A DNA stretch of 64,000 bases from Lactobacillus gallinarum DSM 10532 = JCM 2011 (GTDB taxonomy: Bacteria > Bacillota > Bacilli > Lactobacillales > Lactobacillaceae), in NCBI RefSeq assembly GCF_001434975.1, contig NZ_AZEL01000044.1:1-64000 (forward strand), read 5' to 3'. A program made the translations under genes and the position numbers. Positions 38,613 through 48,769 of the stretch are shown here, piece after piece. Below the pieces are notes generated by a model. That model worked only from the letters and a program-made list of their open reading frames with translations. It did no database searches and had not been told where the DNA came from. Position 1 is the first letter of the stretch. Every line of letters starts with the position of its first letter.

Positions 38613-40803
38613 CTGCTTTAAAATGATACATTTTAGCCACAAAATCTTGATGGGCCACCTCATCATAAATACCTGTGTCCATTAATTCATCGCCACCGAT
38701 TATTTCATTGGTGGCGATATTTTTATAATCATATTCTGGATTCAAGCCAGCTAATTTAGGCTTAGTAAAGCTAGGCTGAGCTGAACTCAGAATATTTACT
38801 ACAGTTAAAATTACATCACGTTTATCTGAACTAACTACTTCCCAAGCAGTCTGATTACTATTAAATGGCGACTTCAAACGATATAAAGTGCCAAATTGAG
38901 TAAGCTTTCTAATTTGCTTATATAAAGTTATTTGCTTTTTAACTTCTTCTTTTTCATCATCATTCAATTTAGTTAAATCAAGTTCATAGCCTAGGTCTCC
39001 CCACATAGCTACAGCACCCCGTGTAGCTAATGGTGTTACTCTACCATTTTGTTCATTTGGACACACGGAAACATGTGAGGTCATCAATGATTGCGGATAA
39101 ACTAGACTTGTACCATATTGGATCTTTAATCTAGCAATCGCATCACTATTATCACTAGCCCAAATTTGCGGTGTATAATAAGCCATACCAGCATCAAATC
39201 TACCGCCACCATCAGAACATCCTTCAAACAAAATATTAGGATATCTGGTCGTCAATTTTTCAAGCAAATCATATAATCCTAAAATATAACGATGATATGC
39301 TTCACCCTGCTCATCTGGCGTTAAATCTGCTTTATAAATGTCTGAGATATGACGATTCATATCCCATTTAATATAATCAATTTGATTTGGATCTAGGATC
39401 TTAACCATCTGGTCAAAAATATTTTGTCGTACTTCTTTCCTCCCTAAATCAAGCACATATTGGTGACGATCTGGATTAGGAATTCTATTAGGAACATGCA
39501 TCAAATAATCGGGATGTTTTTTATATAATTCAGAATCATAGGAAATCATCTCTGGTTCAAACCAAATACCAAATTTTAATCCTTGATTATGTACATAATC
39601 AATAAAATGACTCAAACCAGTAGGAAACTTTCTCTGATCGACAAACCAATCGCCTAAAGATGAATTATCCGCATCCCTGTGTCCAAACCAGCCATCATCC
39701 AAGACAAACATTTCAATCCCTAAATCCTTAGCTTGATCAACAATTGTTTGTAATTTCTTTTCATTAAAATCGAAATACGTTGCTTCCCAATTATTAACCA
39801 AAATAGGTCGAACCTTATTTTTGAATTTACTGCGAATAATATGGTCAAAAATCACTTGATGAAATGTCTGGCTCATTTGATTTATGCCATTTGGAGAATA
39901 AGTCATCAAAACTTCCGGAGTCTGAAAATCTTCATTTGGCTCCAGTTTCCAATCAAAATTAAAATCGTTTATCCCAATATTTAAACGGATTTGATTAATT
40001 TGATCTTTCTCAAGTTCAAACATATGATTACCTGAATAAACAAAAGTAAAACCATATGCGTCTCCTGCAAATTCATCTGTATTAGGTCTAACTAAAGCAA
40101 GAAAGGGATTCATCTGATGACTGGAAGCGCCACGATGACTACCATAGACGCGAATCCCCTGATCAATCTTGCTTCTTTGCAGATGACGTTCATTGGCATG
40201 CGCTCCGGGCAAGGTAATTGCTTCAAAATCTTCATTGCCAAAATCAATTTGCATTGAAGCGGCTTTTCTTAAGTGAACGACTTCTTCTCCAGAATTAATT
40301 ATTTTTACAGCTCTAGAAATAACTGGTAAATCTCTAAAAATTGTATAAAACAATTGATATTCCACCTGAGTTAATTGATCTTCAAGAGTAACAATCAAAG
40401 TTTGGGCTTCATCTTCGTCTTTAACCAGACTATGTGGCAAACCATTCAATTTTGGCTTCCCTGCAACTATTTCATAACTCTTATATCTTAACAAAATAGA
40501 ATTTGAACCATTTTTTTGATATAAAACCGTTGCTGACGTGCGATAATCCATTTCGCCTGCACTACTATATTCTTCAGGCAAAGTATCACGAGAAAACTCA
40601 CGTCCTAGTACATCAGCCAAATTGCCTGAAAAGCCTCGAAGCAAACGGGGATATTTTAACTGTCCATGATATTGTCGAATTCTTTTACCAAAATATAAAT
40701 GAGCTAAAGTAGCTCCCTGTTCCACTGAAAATAAATATGATATTTGTTTATTGTGTAAATGAAAAACTTTATTTTTTTCATCAACTGTAATTAAGTTTTG
40801 CAT
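38605..40803 (-). CDS. Alpha-galactosidase, GH36 (second copy)
   Basis: The 732-residue product is closely similar along its whole length to the first MelA at 17124-19325. It has the VNNWEATYFDF, VLDDGWFGHRDAD, YIKWDMNRHISD (nucleophile Asp) and WASDNSDAIAR (acid/base Asp) blocks. In the conserved CSGGGGRFD motif the first glycine is Asp (CSDGGGRFD), a change near the galactose site. The gene stands alone, between a frameshifted LacI regulator and GH32/AraC relics. It looks like the survivor of a second alpha-galactoside/sucrose operon. The ribosome-binding site is GGAGAAAA. Confidence 0.92.
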   Translation of the reverse strand: MQNLITVDEKNKVFHLHNKQISYLFSVEQGATLAHLYFGKRIRQYHGQLKYPRLLRGFSGNLADVLGREFSRDTLPEEYSSAGEMDYRTSATVLYQKNGSNSILLRYKSYEIVAGKPKLNGLPHSLVKDEDEAQTLIVTLEDQLTQVEYQLFYTIFRDLPVISRAVKIINSGEEVVHLRKAASMQIDFGNEDFEAITLPGAHANERHLQRSKIDQGIRVYGSHRGASSHQMNPFLALVRPNTDEFAGDAYGFTFVYSGNHMFELEKDQINQIRLNIGINDFNFDWKLEPNEDFQTPEVLMTYSPNGINQMSQTFHQVIFDHIIRSKFKNKVRPILVNNWEATYFDFNEKKLQTIVDQAKDLGIEMFVLDDGWFGHRDADNSSLGDWFVDQRKFPTGLSHFIDYVHNQGLKFGIWFEPEMISYDSELYKKHPDYLMHVPNRIPNPDRHQYVLDLGRKEVRQNIFDQMVKILDPNQIDYIKWDMNRHISDIYKADLTPDEQGEAYHRYILGLYDLLEKLTTRYPNILFEGCSDGGGRFDAGMAYYTPQIWASDNSDAIARLKIQYGTSLVYPQSLMTSHVSVCPNEQNGRVTPLATRGAVAMWGDLGYELDLTKLNDDEKEEVKKQITLYKQIRKLTQFGTLYRLKSPFNSNQTAWEVVSSDKRDVILTVVNILSSAQPSFTKPKLAGLNPEYDYKNIATNEIIGGDELMDTGIYDEVAHQDFVAKMYHFKAVN

Positions 40804-40827
40804 ATTTTTCTCCGTATTCTACTTACT

Positions 40828-40866
40828 AAAAAGGAGCATAGAACTTTCTATGCTTCTTTTTTATAG
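40828..40866 (-). terminator. Terminator after the GH32 relic
   Basis: The stem AAGCATAGAA/TTCTATGCT is followed by CCTTTTT on the minus strand. It lies directly downstream of the relic's stop and upstream of the second melA. Confidence 0.7.
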
Positions 40867-41150
40867 TTCAGCTGATCCTAATTGATAAATAGTACCTTCT
40901 ACTTTAGCTTCACCATTTTCACTTGTTACAAAAATTCGGTTAGCTTTTCATCAGGAAAAACTCGCATTGAAAATACTTTTTTACCATCATCTAAGAAAAT
41001 TTCAGCTGAAGATTCATCTTGTAAGATTCTAACTTTTATTTTTTGATCTAGATTTAAATGACAACTGCGACTATTGCCATAACTTTCACCAAAATGAACT
41101 CCGCAATTTCCGCGATCTATGATAAATTCTTGTTTTTTATGATTAAAAAT
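40861..41150 (-). pseudogene. C-terminal relic of a GH32 sucrose/fructan hydrolase gene
   Basis: The minus-strand frame reads FIIDRGNCGVHFGESYGNSR, then LDQKIKVRILQDESSAEIFL and DDGKKVFSMRVFPDE. This is the C-terminal beta-sandwich of GH32 enzymes such as sucrose-6-phosphate hydrolase. A frameshift near 40945 splits off the end (NRIFVTSENGEAKVEGTIYQ, then LGSAEL and stop). The catalytic five-bladed propeller is absent. The sequence switches into an AraC relic at about 41150. Confidence 0.75.
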
Positions 41151-41373
41151 TCAGGAGAAAAACTCTAATCAAAGTCCAGAACAATTTATAATCGATTACC
41201 GCTTAAAAAGAGCAAGTGAACTACTAAAATCGGATTCTGGAACGATTTCTTACATTGCACTTTCTTCCGGTTTTCAAAGCTATCAGAGCTTTAACCGTCT
41301 TTTTCGTAAAAGATATCAGATTTCACCGACCGAATTCAGAAAGAAATATAATACCAAAACAAATAAGCGATGA
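41150..41373 (+). pseudogene. C-terminal relic of an AraC-family regulator
   Basis: The plus-strand frame of about 72 codons has no start. It reads SPEQFIIDYRLKRASELLKS, GTISYIALSSGFQSYQSFNR and LFRKRYQISPTEFRKKY. This is the second helix-turn-helix and signature of AraC regulators. It stops at 41371-41373. It is joined directly to the GH32 relic on the other strand, so both were truncated by the same deletion or inversion. Confidence 0.8.
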
Positions 41374-41398
41374 ATCATCAAAGATCCATCACTTATTT
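41358..41398. terminator. Bidirectional terminator between the AraC relic and ndh
   Basis: The arms AATAAGCGATG and CATCACTTATT flank ATCATCAAAGAT. T-rich flanks on both sides fit termination of ndh on the minus strand. Confidence 0.65.
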
Positions 41399-41418
41399 TA
41401 TTTATGTAAATTTTTATT

Positions 41419-42627
41419 TTAATGATAAAAGTCAAAACGACCAATAGACAACGTTCCTTTAACGCCGCCGGTTTCAAAGATCGATTTATCAATAGTGATC
41501 TTCTTCATCACTGAAGCCCAATAGCCATATAATTTAACGCCTAATGCTAAGCCTACAGCACTTTTACCCAAATCAACCACAACACCTAAGTCATGGTAAA
41601 CAAATGGGTTAGGACGACTATAGCCATTCACTCTCGCATGAATATCATCGGCTGCATAATTAGCCATAGATAAAGCTAATTGACCAGTATTTGGCAAAGG
41701 CCAGCTCTTTCCTGGTTGTGGCACTGAAGCAACATCCCCTAAAACATAGATGTCTTCACTTTCAGGAGCTGTTAAATGATCAGTTACTGTAATCTTGTCA
41801 CGTTGTTCCTTAAAACCAGAGTCCGCAATTACTGGATTACCACTAAAGCCCATCATCCAAATTATGTTATTAGTTGCCAACTTCTTTTCTTCAGCTTGAT
41901 CACCAATCTTATAGCAAACGCCATCCGCTTGAATTTGACTAATGCGCGCTTGATTAATGATATCAATATCATTTTCTTTGATCTTATTCAAAGCATAATT
42001 ACATTGCTTATCGCCAAACATTGGCAACATTCTCTTAGAGCTATTAAACATCTTGATTTTGATTTGATCAGGACTAACTCCTGCTAATTTGGCAAAACGA
42101 GGTCTATTCATAGCTATAGCGTTGGTTACTTCTACTGCCTGAAAGCCTGACCCACACATTGTTATTACCAAATCATTCGGATTCTTAGTCTTTTTATAAT
42201 CACGCATGCTTGCATACAGATGATTCCGAATAGCCTCGGCAGATTCCACATTATACATAGGCAATGCATGTTCTTGCACGCCATCGATTCCAAATGTGCT
42301 TAACGTAAAGCCTAATCCAATTACACAATAATCATATTTTAAAGGAGTATGCTTGGCTAATTCTACCGTTTTATTTTGGTAATCAATTTTCTTAACTTCA
42401 TCTTGGATAAAGGTAGTCATCTTTGGATTAATCACATCTGCTACTGGATACGATATTGCGGTGTATGGCGCTTCACCAGATACCACGTCATACAAACGGA
42501 ATGTCTCACAGTGAAATGGATTGCGATCAACTAAAATAATCTTAACTTCTTCACGCAATTTTTTTTGCAGTTTAACGACGGTCTTAATGCCGGCAAAACC
42601 AGCACCTAATACAACAATCTTTTTCAT
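41419..42627 (-). CDS. ndh: Type II NADH dehydrogenase
   Basis: The 402-residue product begins with the FAD motif VVLGAGFAGIKT. It has DRNPFHCETFRLYDVVSG, a second nucleotide-binding region around ITMCGSGFQAVEV, and YVLGDVASVPQPGKSWPLP near the FAD site. It ends with a hydrophobic, amphipathic tail (GVVVDLGKSAVGLALGVKLYG). NDH-2 oxidises NADH and reduces menaquinone at the membrane without pumping protons. It is the last gene of the cyd-men run and supplies electrons to cytochrome bd. Confidence 0.92.
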   Translation of the reverse strand: MKKIVVLGAGFAGIKTVVKLQKKLREEVKIILVDRNPFHCETFRLYDVVSGEAPYTAISYPVADVINPKMTTFIQDEVKKIDYQNKTVELAKHTPLKYDYCVIGLGFTLSTFGIDGVQEHALPMYNVESAEAIRNHLYASMRDYKKTKNPNDLVITMCGSGFQAVEVTNAIAMNRPRFAKLAGVSPDQIKIKMFNSSKRMLPMFGDKQCNYALNKIKENDIDIINQARISQIQADGVCYKIGDQAEEKKLATNNIIWMMGFSGNPVIADSGFKEQRDKITVTDHLTAPESEDIYVLGDVASVPQPGKSWPLPNTGQLALSMANYAADDIHARVNGYSRPNPFVYHDLGVVVDLGKSAVGLALGVKLYGYWASVMKKITIDKSIFETGGVKGTLSIGRFDFYH

Positions 42628-42647
42628 GATTGAATCCTCCTACTCTT

Positions 42648-43547
42648 TTAAAATATAATTCCTAAGAAATATGTAAATAGATATGCGGCAGACCCTACTA
42701 ACAGTGTTTTAACACCGGTACTAAAGGTTTCCGTTTTAACTTGTTTATGAATAATTATCTTATTTTGTTGATAGATAAATGGAACGATTAAGATTGTTAG
42801 CCAAACAGTTTTTGGTGCAAGTCCCAAGAAAGGTAAAATTCCAATAATCAAAAATGCCAATACATTTTTGACGGTTAAAGCGATTAATCCGCCCTTTTTA
42901 CCAATAAAATGAATGATAGTCGTACGGTGATTATCTTCGTCTTCTTGAGCATCACATAAATTGTTGGTCAGCATTAAATTAGAGATCCATAATTCATCTG
43001 CCAGAGCTACAAAAAAGATTTGTCCAATAGTTAACCAATTCCAGGTAAACACTTGATAGGTATTAAGGTATACGCTCAGTAAAACAATCATAAAGCCCAT
43101 GGTGAAACCGGAAAATAGCTCGCCTAATGGCAAACTTGAAATTGGATGCGGACCAAACGAATATAGATACCCAACGGCAAAACAGAAGATACCCATCCAT
43201 AAAACAGGCAACCCAGCTTGACTTACAAGATAAATACCTAACAATGCCGAAATCACACTAAATCCGATTATTAAACCCAAAACCAACTTAGGGTTAATAT
43301 TTTCTCGACCAATGATATTAGTTTTTTCTTGGTAACTCTTACTATCCGCATGATAATAATCGCAATAATTGTCAAACATATCGACAACCATATTGAATAA
43401 AAACATTGCAATAAAGAAGATTAAAGCTAGCTGCCAATTTAGTTGATGATAATAAAATTTACTAAAGCACATTCCTAACAAAAATGGTATTACACTAGCT
43501 GTCTTGGCCTTAATTTCAATTAATTCCAAAAATACATTTAAAGCCAT
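42648..43547 (-). CDS. menA: UbiA/MenA-family prenyltransferase
   Basis: The 299-residue product has about eight to nine membrane segments. The first aspartate-rich motif lies in VVDMFDNYCDYYHADS and the second in CDAQEDEDNHRTT, each binding magnesium and prenyl diphosphate. MenA joins a polyprenyl tail to 1,4-dihydroxy-2-naphthoate. No other naphthoate-synthesis genes are seen in the window, which fits use of an externally supplied precursor. It lies between menG and ndh, with gaps of 34 and 20 bases. Confidence 0.9.
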   Translation of the reverse strand: MALNVFLELIEIKAKTASVIPFLLGMCFSKFYYHQLNWQLALIFFIAMFLFNMVVDMFDNYCDYYHADSKSYQEKTNIIGRENINPKLVLGLIIGFSVISALLGIYLVSQAGLPVLWMGIFCFAVGYLYSFGPHPISSLPLGELFSGFTMGFMIVLLSVYLNTYQVFTWNWLTIGQIFFVALADELWISNLMLTNNLCDAQEDEDNHRTTIIHFIGKKGGLIALTVKNVLAFLIIGILPFLGLAPKTVWLTILIVPFIYQQNKIIIHKQVKTETFSTGVKTLLVGSAAYLFTYFLGIIF

Positions 43548-43581
43548 TAGCCCACATCCTTTCGATACATCTAATTTTTAT

Positions 43582-44280
43582 CTATTTAATTCCTATATGA
43601 ATCGCTGCCGCTCCACCAGTTAATTTCTTAACCGCGACATGACTAAATCCATTTTTAACTAATAATTGCTTTAATTGTTGAGCAGATAAAAATTCTTTAC
43701 TTGTTTTAGATAAATATTGATAATCTCGCACATTGCTCTTAACCAGCTTTGCCCAATAAGGGAAAATTTCAAAATACGCACGCCAACCTAATTTAATGAT
43801 CTGATTATTAGGCTGCGACATTTCTAAAATGGCAAATTGTCCGCCAGGTTTTAAAACCCGATAAGCTTCTTTAATGGTCTTTTCTGCATCGGGCACATTG
43901 CGTAAGCCAAAACAAATGGTAACACAATTAAAACTTCTCGCCGCGAAAGGCAAATTCATTGCATACCCGTTAACTAATTTAACTTTCGGTTGCAAATGCT
44001 TTTTCACTATCTTTTCGTGGGCCAGTTTTAACATTGCTTGATTAAAGTCTAGGCCAGTTACCAATTTAACTTTTTTCGCTAAAGCAATAGTAGAATCGCC
44101 AGTGCCACAACATAAATCTAAACATTGATCTGTGCTTTTCAAATTTAATCTGGTTAAAAATTGTTTCCGCCAAATATTCTGGATGCCCAAACTGACCATA
44201 TTATTCATCAAATCATAATTGGGAGCAACGCGGGTAAATAAATCATTAACGTCTTTTTCAGGTACTTTATTTGTTAACAT
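43582..44280 (-). CDS. menG: Demethylmenaquinone methyltransferase (UbiE/MenG)
   Basis: The 232-residue product shows the SAM-binding motif LDLCCGTGDSTIALA near residue 54, FARVAPNYD-like text (FTRVAPNYDLMNNMVSLG) at the N-terminus, and the MenG signature TICFGLRNVPD followed by RVLKPGGQFAILEMS. It methylates demethylmenaquinone to menaquinone, the step after MenA. It is encoded 10 bases after cydC. Confidence 0.93.
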   Translation of the reverse strand: MLTNKVPEKDVNDLFTRVAPNYDLMNNMVSLGIQNIWRKQFLTRLNLKSTDQCLDLCCGTGDSTIALAKKVKLVTGLDFNQAMLKLAHEKIVKKHLQPKVKLVNGYAMNLPFAARSFNCVTICFGLRNVPDAEKTIKEAYRVLKPGGQFAILEMSQPNNQIIKLGWRAYFEIFPYWAKLVKSNVRDYQYLSKTSKEFLSAQQLKQLLVKNGFSHVAVKKLTGGAAAIHIGIK

Positions 44281-44290
44281 TGCTTTTTCC

Positions 44291-46039
44291 TCACAGACCT
44301 TGATCTGCTCTCTTTAATTCACGATAACGCTGCTCAGTTTGCCACAACTCTTTTGGACTGCCTTGCATATAAATTTTCCCATCTTCTAGGAAAATAACCT
44401 GATCCATTTGATCAATTCCCTGCAAGTGGTGTGTAATCCAAATCAAAGTTTTTCCTTTAAGCTGAGTCATAAAAGTATCGATCACAGCTTGTTCAGTAAT
44501 AGGATCTAATCCTACTGTTGGCTCATCAAGCAATACAATCGGCGTATCTTTTAACAAAATTCTTGCCAAAGCCAAGCGGTGACGCTCACCACCTGAAAAA
44601 CGTAAACCTGCTTCATCTACTTCTGTTTCTAAACCCTGCGGCAGTTTTTCAACCATTTGATCTAATCCTACTCGTCTTAACACATCCCACAATTGATCAT
44701 CTGTAGCATCTTCATTTCCTAAGCGGAGATTATTGCCAATTGTTGTGTTAAACAAGTAAGGATTTTGATTAATTATACTGAAATAATTAGCAATCTGATC
44801 ACCAAATTGATCTGTCGAAATTCCATTTAGCGTAATACTACCGCTATCAGGAGTACGATCTCCACGCAATAATGAAGCGAGCGTGCTTTTACCAGCACCA
44901 CTACGTCCTAAAATTGCTAACTTTTCACCATTCTTAATGGTTAAATTAAGACCGTGCAAAATCTCTTTATCAGTCTTGGGATAAGTATAATGCACATCCT
45001 TAAGATCAATTTCATATGGAGCCTTAAGGGTAATTGCTTTCTTATTTTCAACTTCTGGTCCAGGTAAATTATTTAATCGATTTAACGAATCCTTATAAAT
45101 ATTTGTTTCCTGAGCTGCGGCTGGCAATCCCGCAAAGGCTGACACGGTTGGAAATAGTGCCAATGCAAACGCTGCAATCCAGTTTGTATAATAGGTATCT
45201 CTTTGACCAAAGCGAAACATGCCCCAAATTATCAAACTGACAATCGCTAACAGATATACTAGCTGAAAAGTATAATCACGCCAACGTTCAAACTTTTTCA
45301 TCACCTGATCAACTTCAAAAAGTTCTTGTTGATCTTTAACATGGAGCTTCAAAAAGGCTGAACCACGACCGGATAAAACCCAATCGTTGACACCCATCAC
45401 GTTATCTGTCAGATCAGCATACAGTTTATCTTGCATTTGCTTTTCATAGGTCTGTCTAGCTCCGTTTACAAGCACTGACCAAATTGGAATAGCAAAAATA
45501 ATTAAGCCAAAAACTACTAGCATCCATAATCCCATTAATGGAGATAGCCAACCTAAGCCAATTACAATAATTGCATATAGGCCCCAAGCTACCATCATTG
45601 GAAAAATAGATCTTAAATACAGGTTTTGAATGTGGCTAACATCATCAGACAATAAGCCTAAGATATCGCCTAGTTGATACTTACTATTAAAATTAGTAGC
45701 ATCCCGTTCCAACGAATCATAAAGCTGCTGGCGGAATTTGGAAGTCATTCTAAAGACCCAGTTATGACTTACTAACCGTTCAACATAACGGACAGCTGGA
45801 CGGAACACACCAAATGCTCTGGTCAAAACTATCGGTACATAAACTAGTAAAATATTTTCAGGTCGTGCAGCAGATCTACTAATCAAGTAACCTGCGCAGA
45901 ACATCAATCCTCCACCGCAGAAGAACGTCAAAATACCCAAGAAAATTGCTAAGATCAAAGTTTTTTTGTAGCGCTTTAAGAAAGGACGAACCCAACGATC
46001 ATTTTTTAGAGCTTTTAAAATTGGAATCCTATTGATCAT
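44291..46039 (-). CDS. cydC: Thiol-reductant ABC exporter subunit CydC
   Basis: The 582-residue product has an N-terminal six-segment membrane domain (about 25-320) and an ATPase domain. The Walker A motif is GRSGAGKST, the signature is RFSGGERHRLALARILL, and Walker B is VLLDEPTVGLD, followed by the H-loop WITHH. CydDC exports cysteine or glutathione-type thiols, or heme-related reductant, and is needed to assemble cytochrome bd. It overlaps cydD by 11 bases. C/D naming follows E. coli CydC, which has the SGGE signature. Gram-positive literature sometimes swaps the letters. Confidence 0.9.
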   Translation of the reverse strand: MINRIPILKALKNDRWVRPFLKRYKKTLILAIFLGILTFFCGGGLMFCAGYLISRSAARPENILLVYVPIVLTRAFGVFRPAVRYVERLVSHNWVFRMTSKFRQQLYDSLERDATNFNSKYQLGDILGLLSDDVSHIQNLYLRSIFPMMVAWGLYAIIVIGLGWLSPLMGLWMLVVFGLIIFAIPIWSVLVNGARQTYEKQMQDKLYADLTDNVMGVNDWVLSGRGSAFLKLHVKDQQELFEVDQVMKKFERWRDYTFQLVYLLAIVSLIIWGMFRFGQRDTYYTNWIAAFALALFPTVSAFAGLPAAAQETNIYKDSLNRLNNLPGPEVENKKAITLKAPYEIDLKDVHYTYPKTDKEILHGLNLTIKNGEKLAILGRSGAGKSTLASLLRGDRTPDSGSITLNGISTDQFGDQIANYFSIINQNPYLFNTTIGNNLRLGNEDATDDQLWDVLRRVGLDQMVEKLPQGLETEVDEAGLRFSGGERHRLALARILLKDTPIVLLDEPTVGLDPITEQAVIDTFMTQLKGKTLIWITHHLQGIDQMDQVIFLEDGKIYMQGSPKELWQTEQRYRELKRADQGL

Positions 46040-47747
46040 TGCTTTCGCCTCTCATTCCGTGAATTAAATCAATAAAGTAACTATTATTTGCCTGCAAATC
46101 TGCAAACGTTCCCTGACCTACTAGCTGTCCATGATTCATGACTAGGATATAATCCATTTCTTTTAACCAGTGCAACCGGTGAGTGGCAAAGAAGACCAGG
46201 CGCTTTTGCATTAAAGGCAACATTTTAGTCTTCAAATCAATTTCAGTTTCAATATCTAAGTGAGCAGTTGGCTCATCAAAGATCATCACTTTACGTTTAG
46301 GATCTAGAAATGCCCTTGCTAAAGCAATTCTTTGCGCTTGACCACCAGACAAAGCTCTTTTACCTTGACCGATAACCGTATCTAAGCCCTTAGGCAAGTC
46401 GTTTAATAAATCATCTAATCCCATGACATGAATAGCCTGCAATATTTCTTGATCAGTTGCTTCAGGGTGATAAAAAGCAATATTTTCACGTAAAGACTTT
46501 GAAAAAACATATGGCTGTTGCGGAATGTAGATTAATTGCCTCTGCCAATCAGGGATGTTCATCGTGTTAGTTTTATGACCTTCTATTTCAATATCAGCTT
46601 GACTTGGTGTTAAAAAGCCACTAATTAGGTTAATCAAAGTACTCTTACCAGAACCACTCATACCGATAATTCCGATTTTTTGATAGCCTTTAATCTTAAA
46701 ATTAATTGGTCCAATTTCCGCACCCTTTAAATAATTGAAACGCAGGTCATTAATTATTAACTCATCATTTGCACTCCAGTCAGTTAATGCAATTTTCTTT
46801 ACAGGTTCTTTCGGAGCAGCGATTAACTCATTAATTCTCTTAAACGCATTTTTTCCATTTAGAGTGGCATGAAAATCGCCTGCAAAATCTCGGATTGGTA
46901 AGAAAAAGTCTGGTGCTAAAATCAAGATTCCCAAAGCAGGAAATAAATTGATTTTTCCATTCATCAAATCAAAACCAAGAAAAACTGCAATGATAGCAAT
47001 CGATAAAGTAGTAAAGAAATCAAGAGCAAAAGTTGAAAGCATTGCGACTTTTAACACTGCCATTGTTTTCTTGCGAAAGTTTTCACTTAAACGATAAATA
47101 CTTTTTGAATAGCGCTTGCTTAGGCCCAAATATTTTAGTGTATCAATACCACGTAAGGAATCGATAAAATTATTTGATAAAACCTGGAAACGACCAAATT
47201 GTTTAATCGCCTTATCTTGTGCTGCATGTCCCAAAATTATCATGAAAAGAACAATTAAAGGATACATCAAAAGCAGAATTACTGCAGAAAGACAATTTAA
47301 ACAAAGCATGCAGATAAACACTATGATCGGAACGATCATCATCGTAAGGACTTTGCTATAAATCAGTTTGACATATTGTCGAACCTCATCAACTCCATCC
47401 AAAGCCATCGTAATCAAGCTACCCGTTCCCTGCTTTTGAACTAGAGCTTGTCCTTCATTAAATACTTTGGTTAAAAGTTTTTCTCGTAAGTCTTCTGCAA
47501 TTTTTCCAGAATATTTATTTAAAATTGCATCCCTAATAGTATTAATCAATTGACGCAAGGCAAAGCATACAATAAATAGCAATAATAATAGCCAATTTAA
47601 AGCATGACCTTTCCAAAGTCCCGTCAAAACTGCACTTAATGCCAAAGCCTGACCAATTATGAAAAAAGCCTGCAGAATCTCAATTACTGCAAGCTTTCTC
47701 ATGATTGCACTAGCGCCAGCAAGTTTGAATAGCTGTCGATCAATCAT
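46029..47747 (-). CDS. cydD: Thiol-reductant ABC exporter subunit CydD
   Basis: The 572-residue product has an N-terminal membrane domain (about 10-300) and ATPase domain. Walker A is GMSGSGKST, the signature is ALSGGQAQRIALARAFL, Walker B is VMIFDEPTAHLD, and the H-loop is FATHR. It pairs with CydC as the heterodimeric exporter needed for mature cytochrome bd. Its ATG shares one base with the cydB stop codon (TAATG), so translation is coupled. Confidence 0.9.
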   Translation of the reverse strand: MIDRQLFKLAGASAIMRKLAVIEILQAFFIIGQALALSAVLTGLWKGHALNWLLLLLFIVCFALRQLINTIRDAILNKYSGKIAEDLREKLLTKVFNEGQALVQKQGTGSLITMALDGVDEVRQYVKLIYSKVLTMMIVPIIVFICMLCLNCLSAVILLLMYPLIVLFMIILGHAAQDKAIKQFGRFQVLSNNFIDSLRGIDTLKYLGLSKRYSKSIYRLSENFRKKTMAVLKVAMLSTFALDFFTTLSIAIIAVFLGFDLMNGKINLFPALGILILAPDFFLPIRDFAGDFHATLNGKNAFKRINELIAAPKEPVKKIALTDWSANDELIINDLRFNYLKGAEIGPINFKIKGYQKIGIIGMSGSGKSTLINLISGFLTPSQADIEIEGHKTNTMNIPDWQRQLIYIPQQPYVFSKSLRENIAFYHPEATDQEILQAIHVMGLDDLLNDLPKGLDTVIGQGKRALSGGQAQRIALARAFLDPKRKVMIFDEPTAHLDIETEIDLKTKMLPLMQKRLVFFATHRLHWLKEMDYILVMNHGQLVGQGTFADLQANNSYFIDLIHGMRGESNDQ

Positions 47748-48769
47748 TATTTAACCTCTCCAATTTTAGGCATTGCAATCCGCTTGCGAAAAATCCAGTA
47801 AGCCCAGATTGTGTAAGCCAAAACACAAGGTACCAAGATTACAGTAGCAATTGTCATTACAACTAAAGTGTAATTTGATGATGATGCACTTTGGATCATC
47901 AAATCGTATTTGCTACTAATTGATGAGATCATTACTCTTGGGAACAATCCGCAGAAGATTAATGCTACCAATGAAATCAAGGTAAGACCACTAAATGTAA
48001 GAGCGATACCTTGCTTGTTCTTAAAGGTTGAAACGTGTGCTGCAACTGAGAAGCCCACGATTAAAGCTAGGCAGATTAGAGTCAAAATTGGATGAACCTT
48101 TAAGAAGTCTGTTTGGAAGAATAATAGTAAAGCAAAAATAACTTCACCAACATAGAGTACCCAGTAAAGTGCATGAGCATAATTTTGGGCACGATCTGAA
48201 ATTACGCCTTTTGTCTTTAAAGTAATATAGTTCAAACCATGTAAGTAGCAAAGAAGTGTTAAAGCAACACCACCTACTACTGAGAACCAGTTAATGTAAT
48301 CGAAGAAATGACCATAAATATTACCATTTGCATCGATTGGCATCCCTTTAATCATTGAGATAAACATGATTCCGAAGAAGAATGGAACAAGGAAACTCCC
48401 GATTGCCATTATGTTATCCCAAATATGACGATGGGCTGCACTACTCTTTGACCTAAACTCAAAGGATACACCACGAATAATTAAGCCAACCAAGATAATC
48501 AGCAAAATAATGTAGTATCCTGAAAATAATGTTGCATACCAATATGGGAATGATGCAAACATAGCACCACCTGCGGTAATAAGCCATACCTCATTACCAT
48601 CCCACACAGGTCCAATAGTTCTGACAATTTGAGTTCTTTCGGCATCATTATAAGCTAATGTTTTTACAGCCATTCCCACACCGAAGTCAAAACCATCCAG
48701 GAAGAAGAAGCCGGAAAACAAAACGGCTAACAAGATAAACCATAATATTTGCAAAACTGACGCTGACAT
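47747..48769 (-). CDS. cydB: Cytochrome bd ubiquinol/menaquinol oxidase subunit II
   Basis: The 340-residue product has about nine membrane segments. The opening LQILWFILLAVLFSGFFFLDGFDFGVGM and GPVWDGNEVWLITAGGAMFASFP are the CydB hallmarks. With CydA it forms the quinol-oxidising terminal oxidase that reduces oxygen to water. The start follows directly on the cydA stop. Confidence 0.96.
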   Translation of the reverse strand: MSASVLQILWFILLAVLFSGFFFLDGFDFGVGMAVKTLAYNDAERTQIVRTIGPVWDGNEVWLITAGGAMFASFPYWYATLFSGYYIILLIILVGLIIRGVSFEFRSKSSAAHRHIWDNIMAIGSFLVPFFFGIMFISMIKGMPIDANGNIYGHFFDYINWFSVVGGVALTLLCYLHGLNYITLKTKGVISDRAQNYAHALYWVLYVGEVIFALLLFFQTDFLKVHPILTLICLALIVGFSVAAHVSTFKNKQGIALTFSGLTLISLVALIFCGLFPRVMISSISSKYDLMIQSASSSNYTLVVMTIATVILVPCVLAYTIWAYWIFRKRIAMPKIGEVK

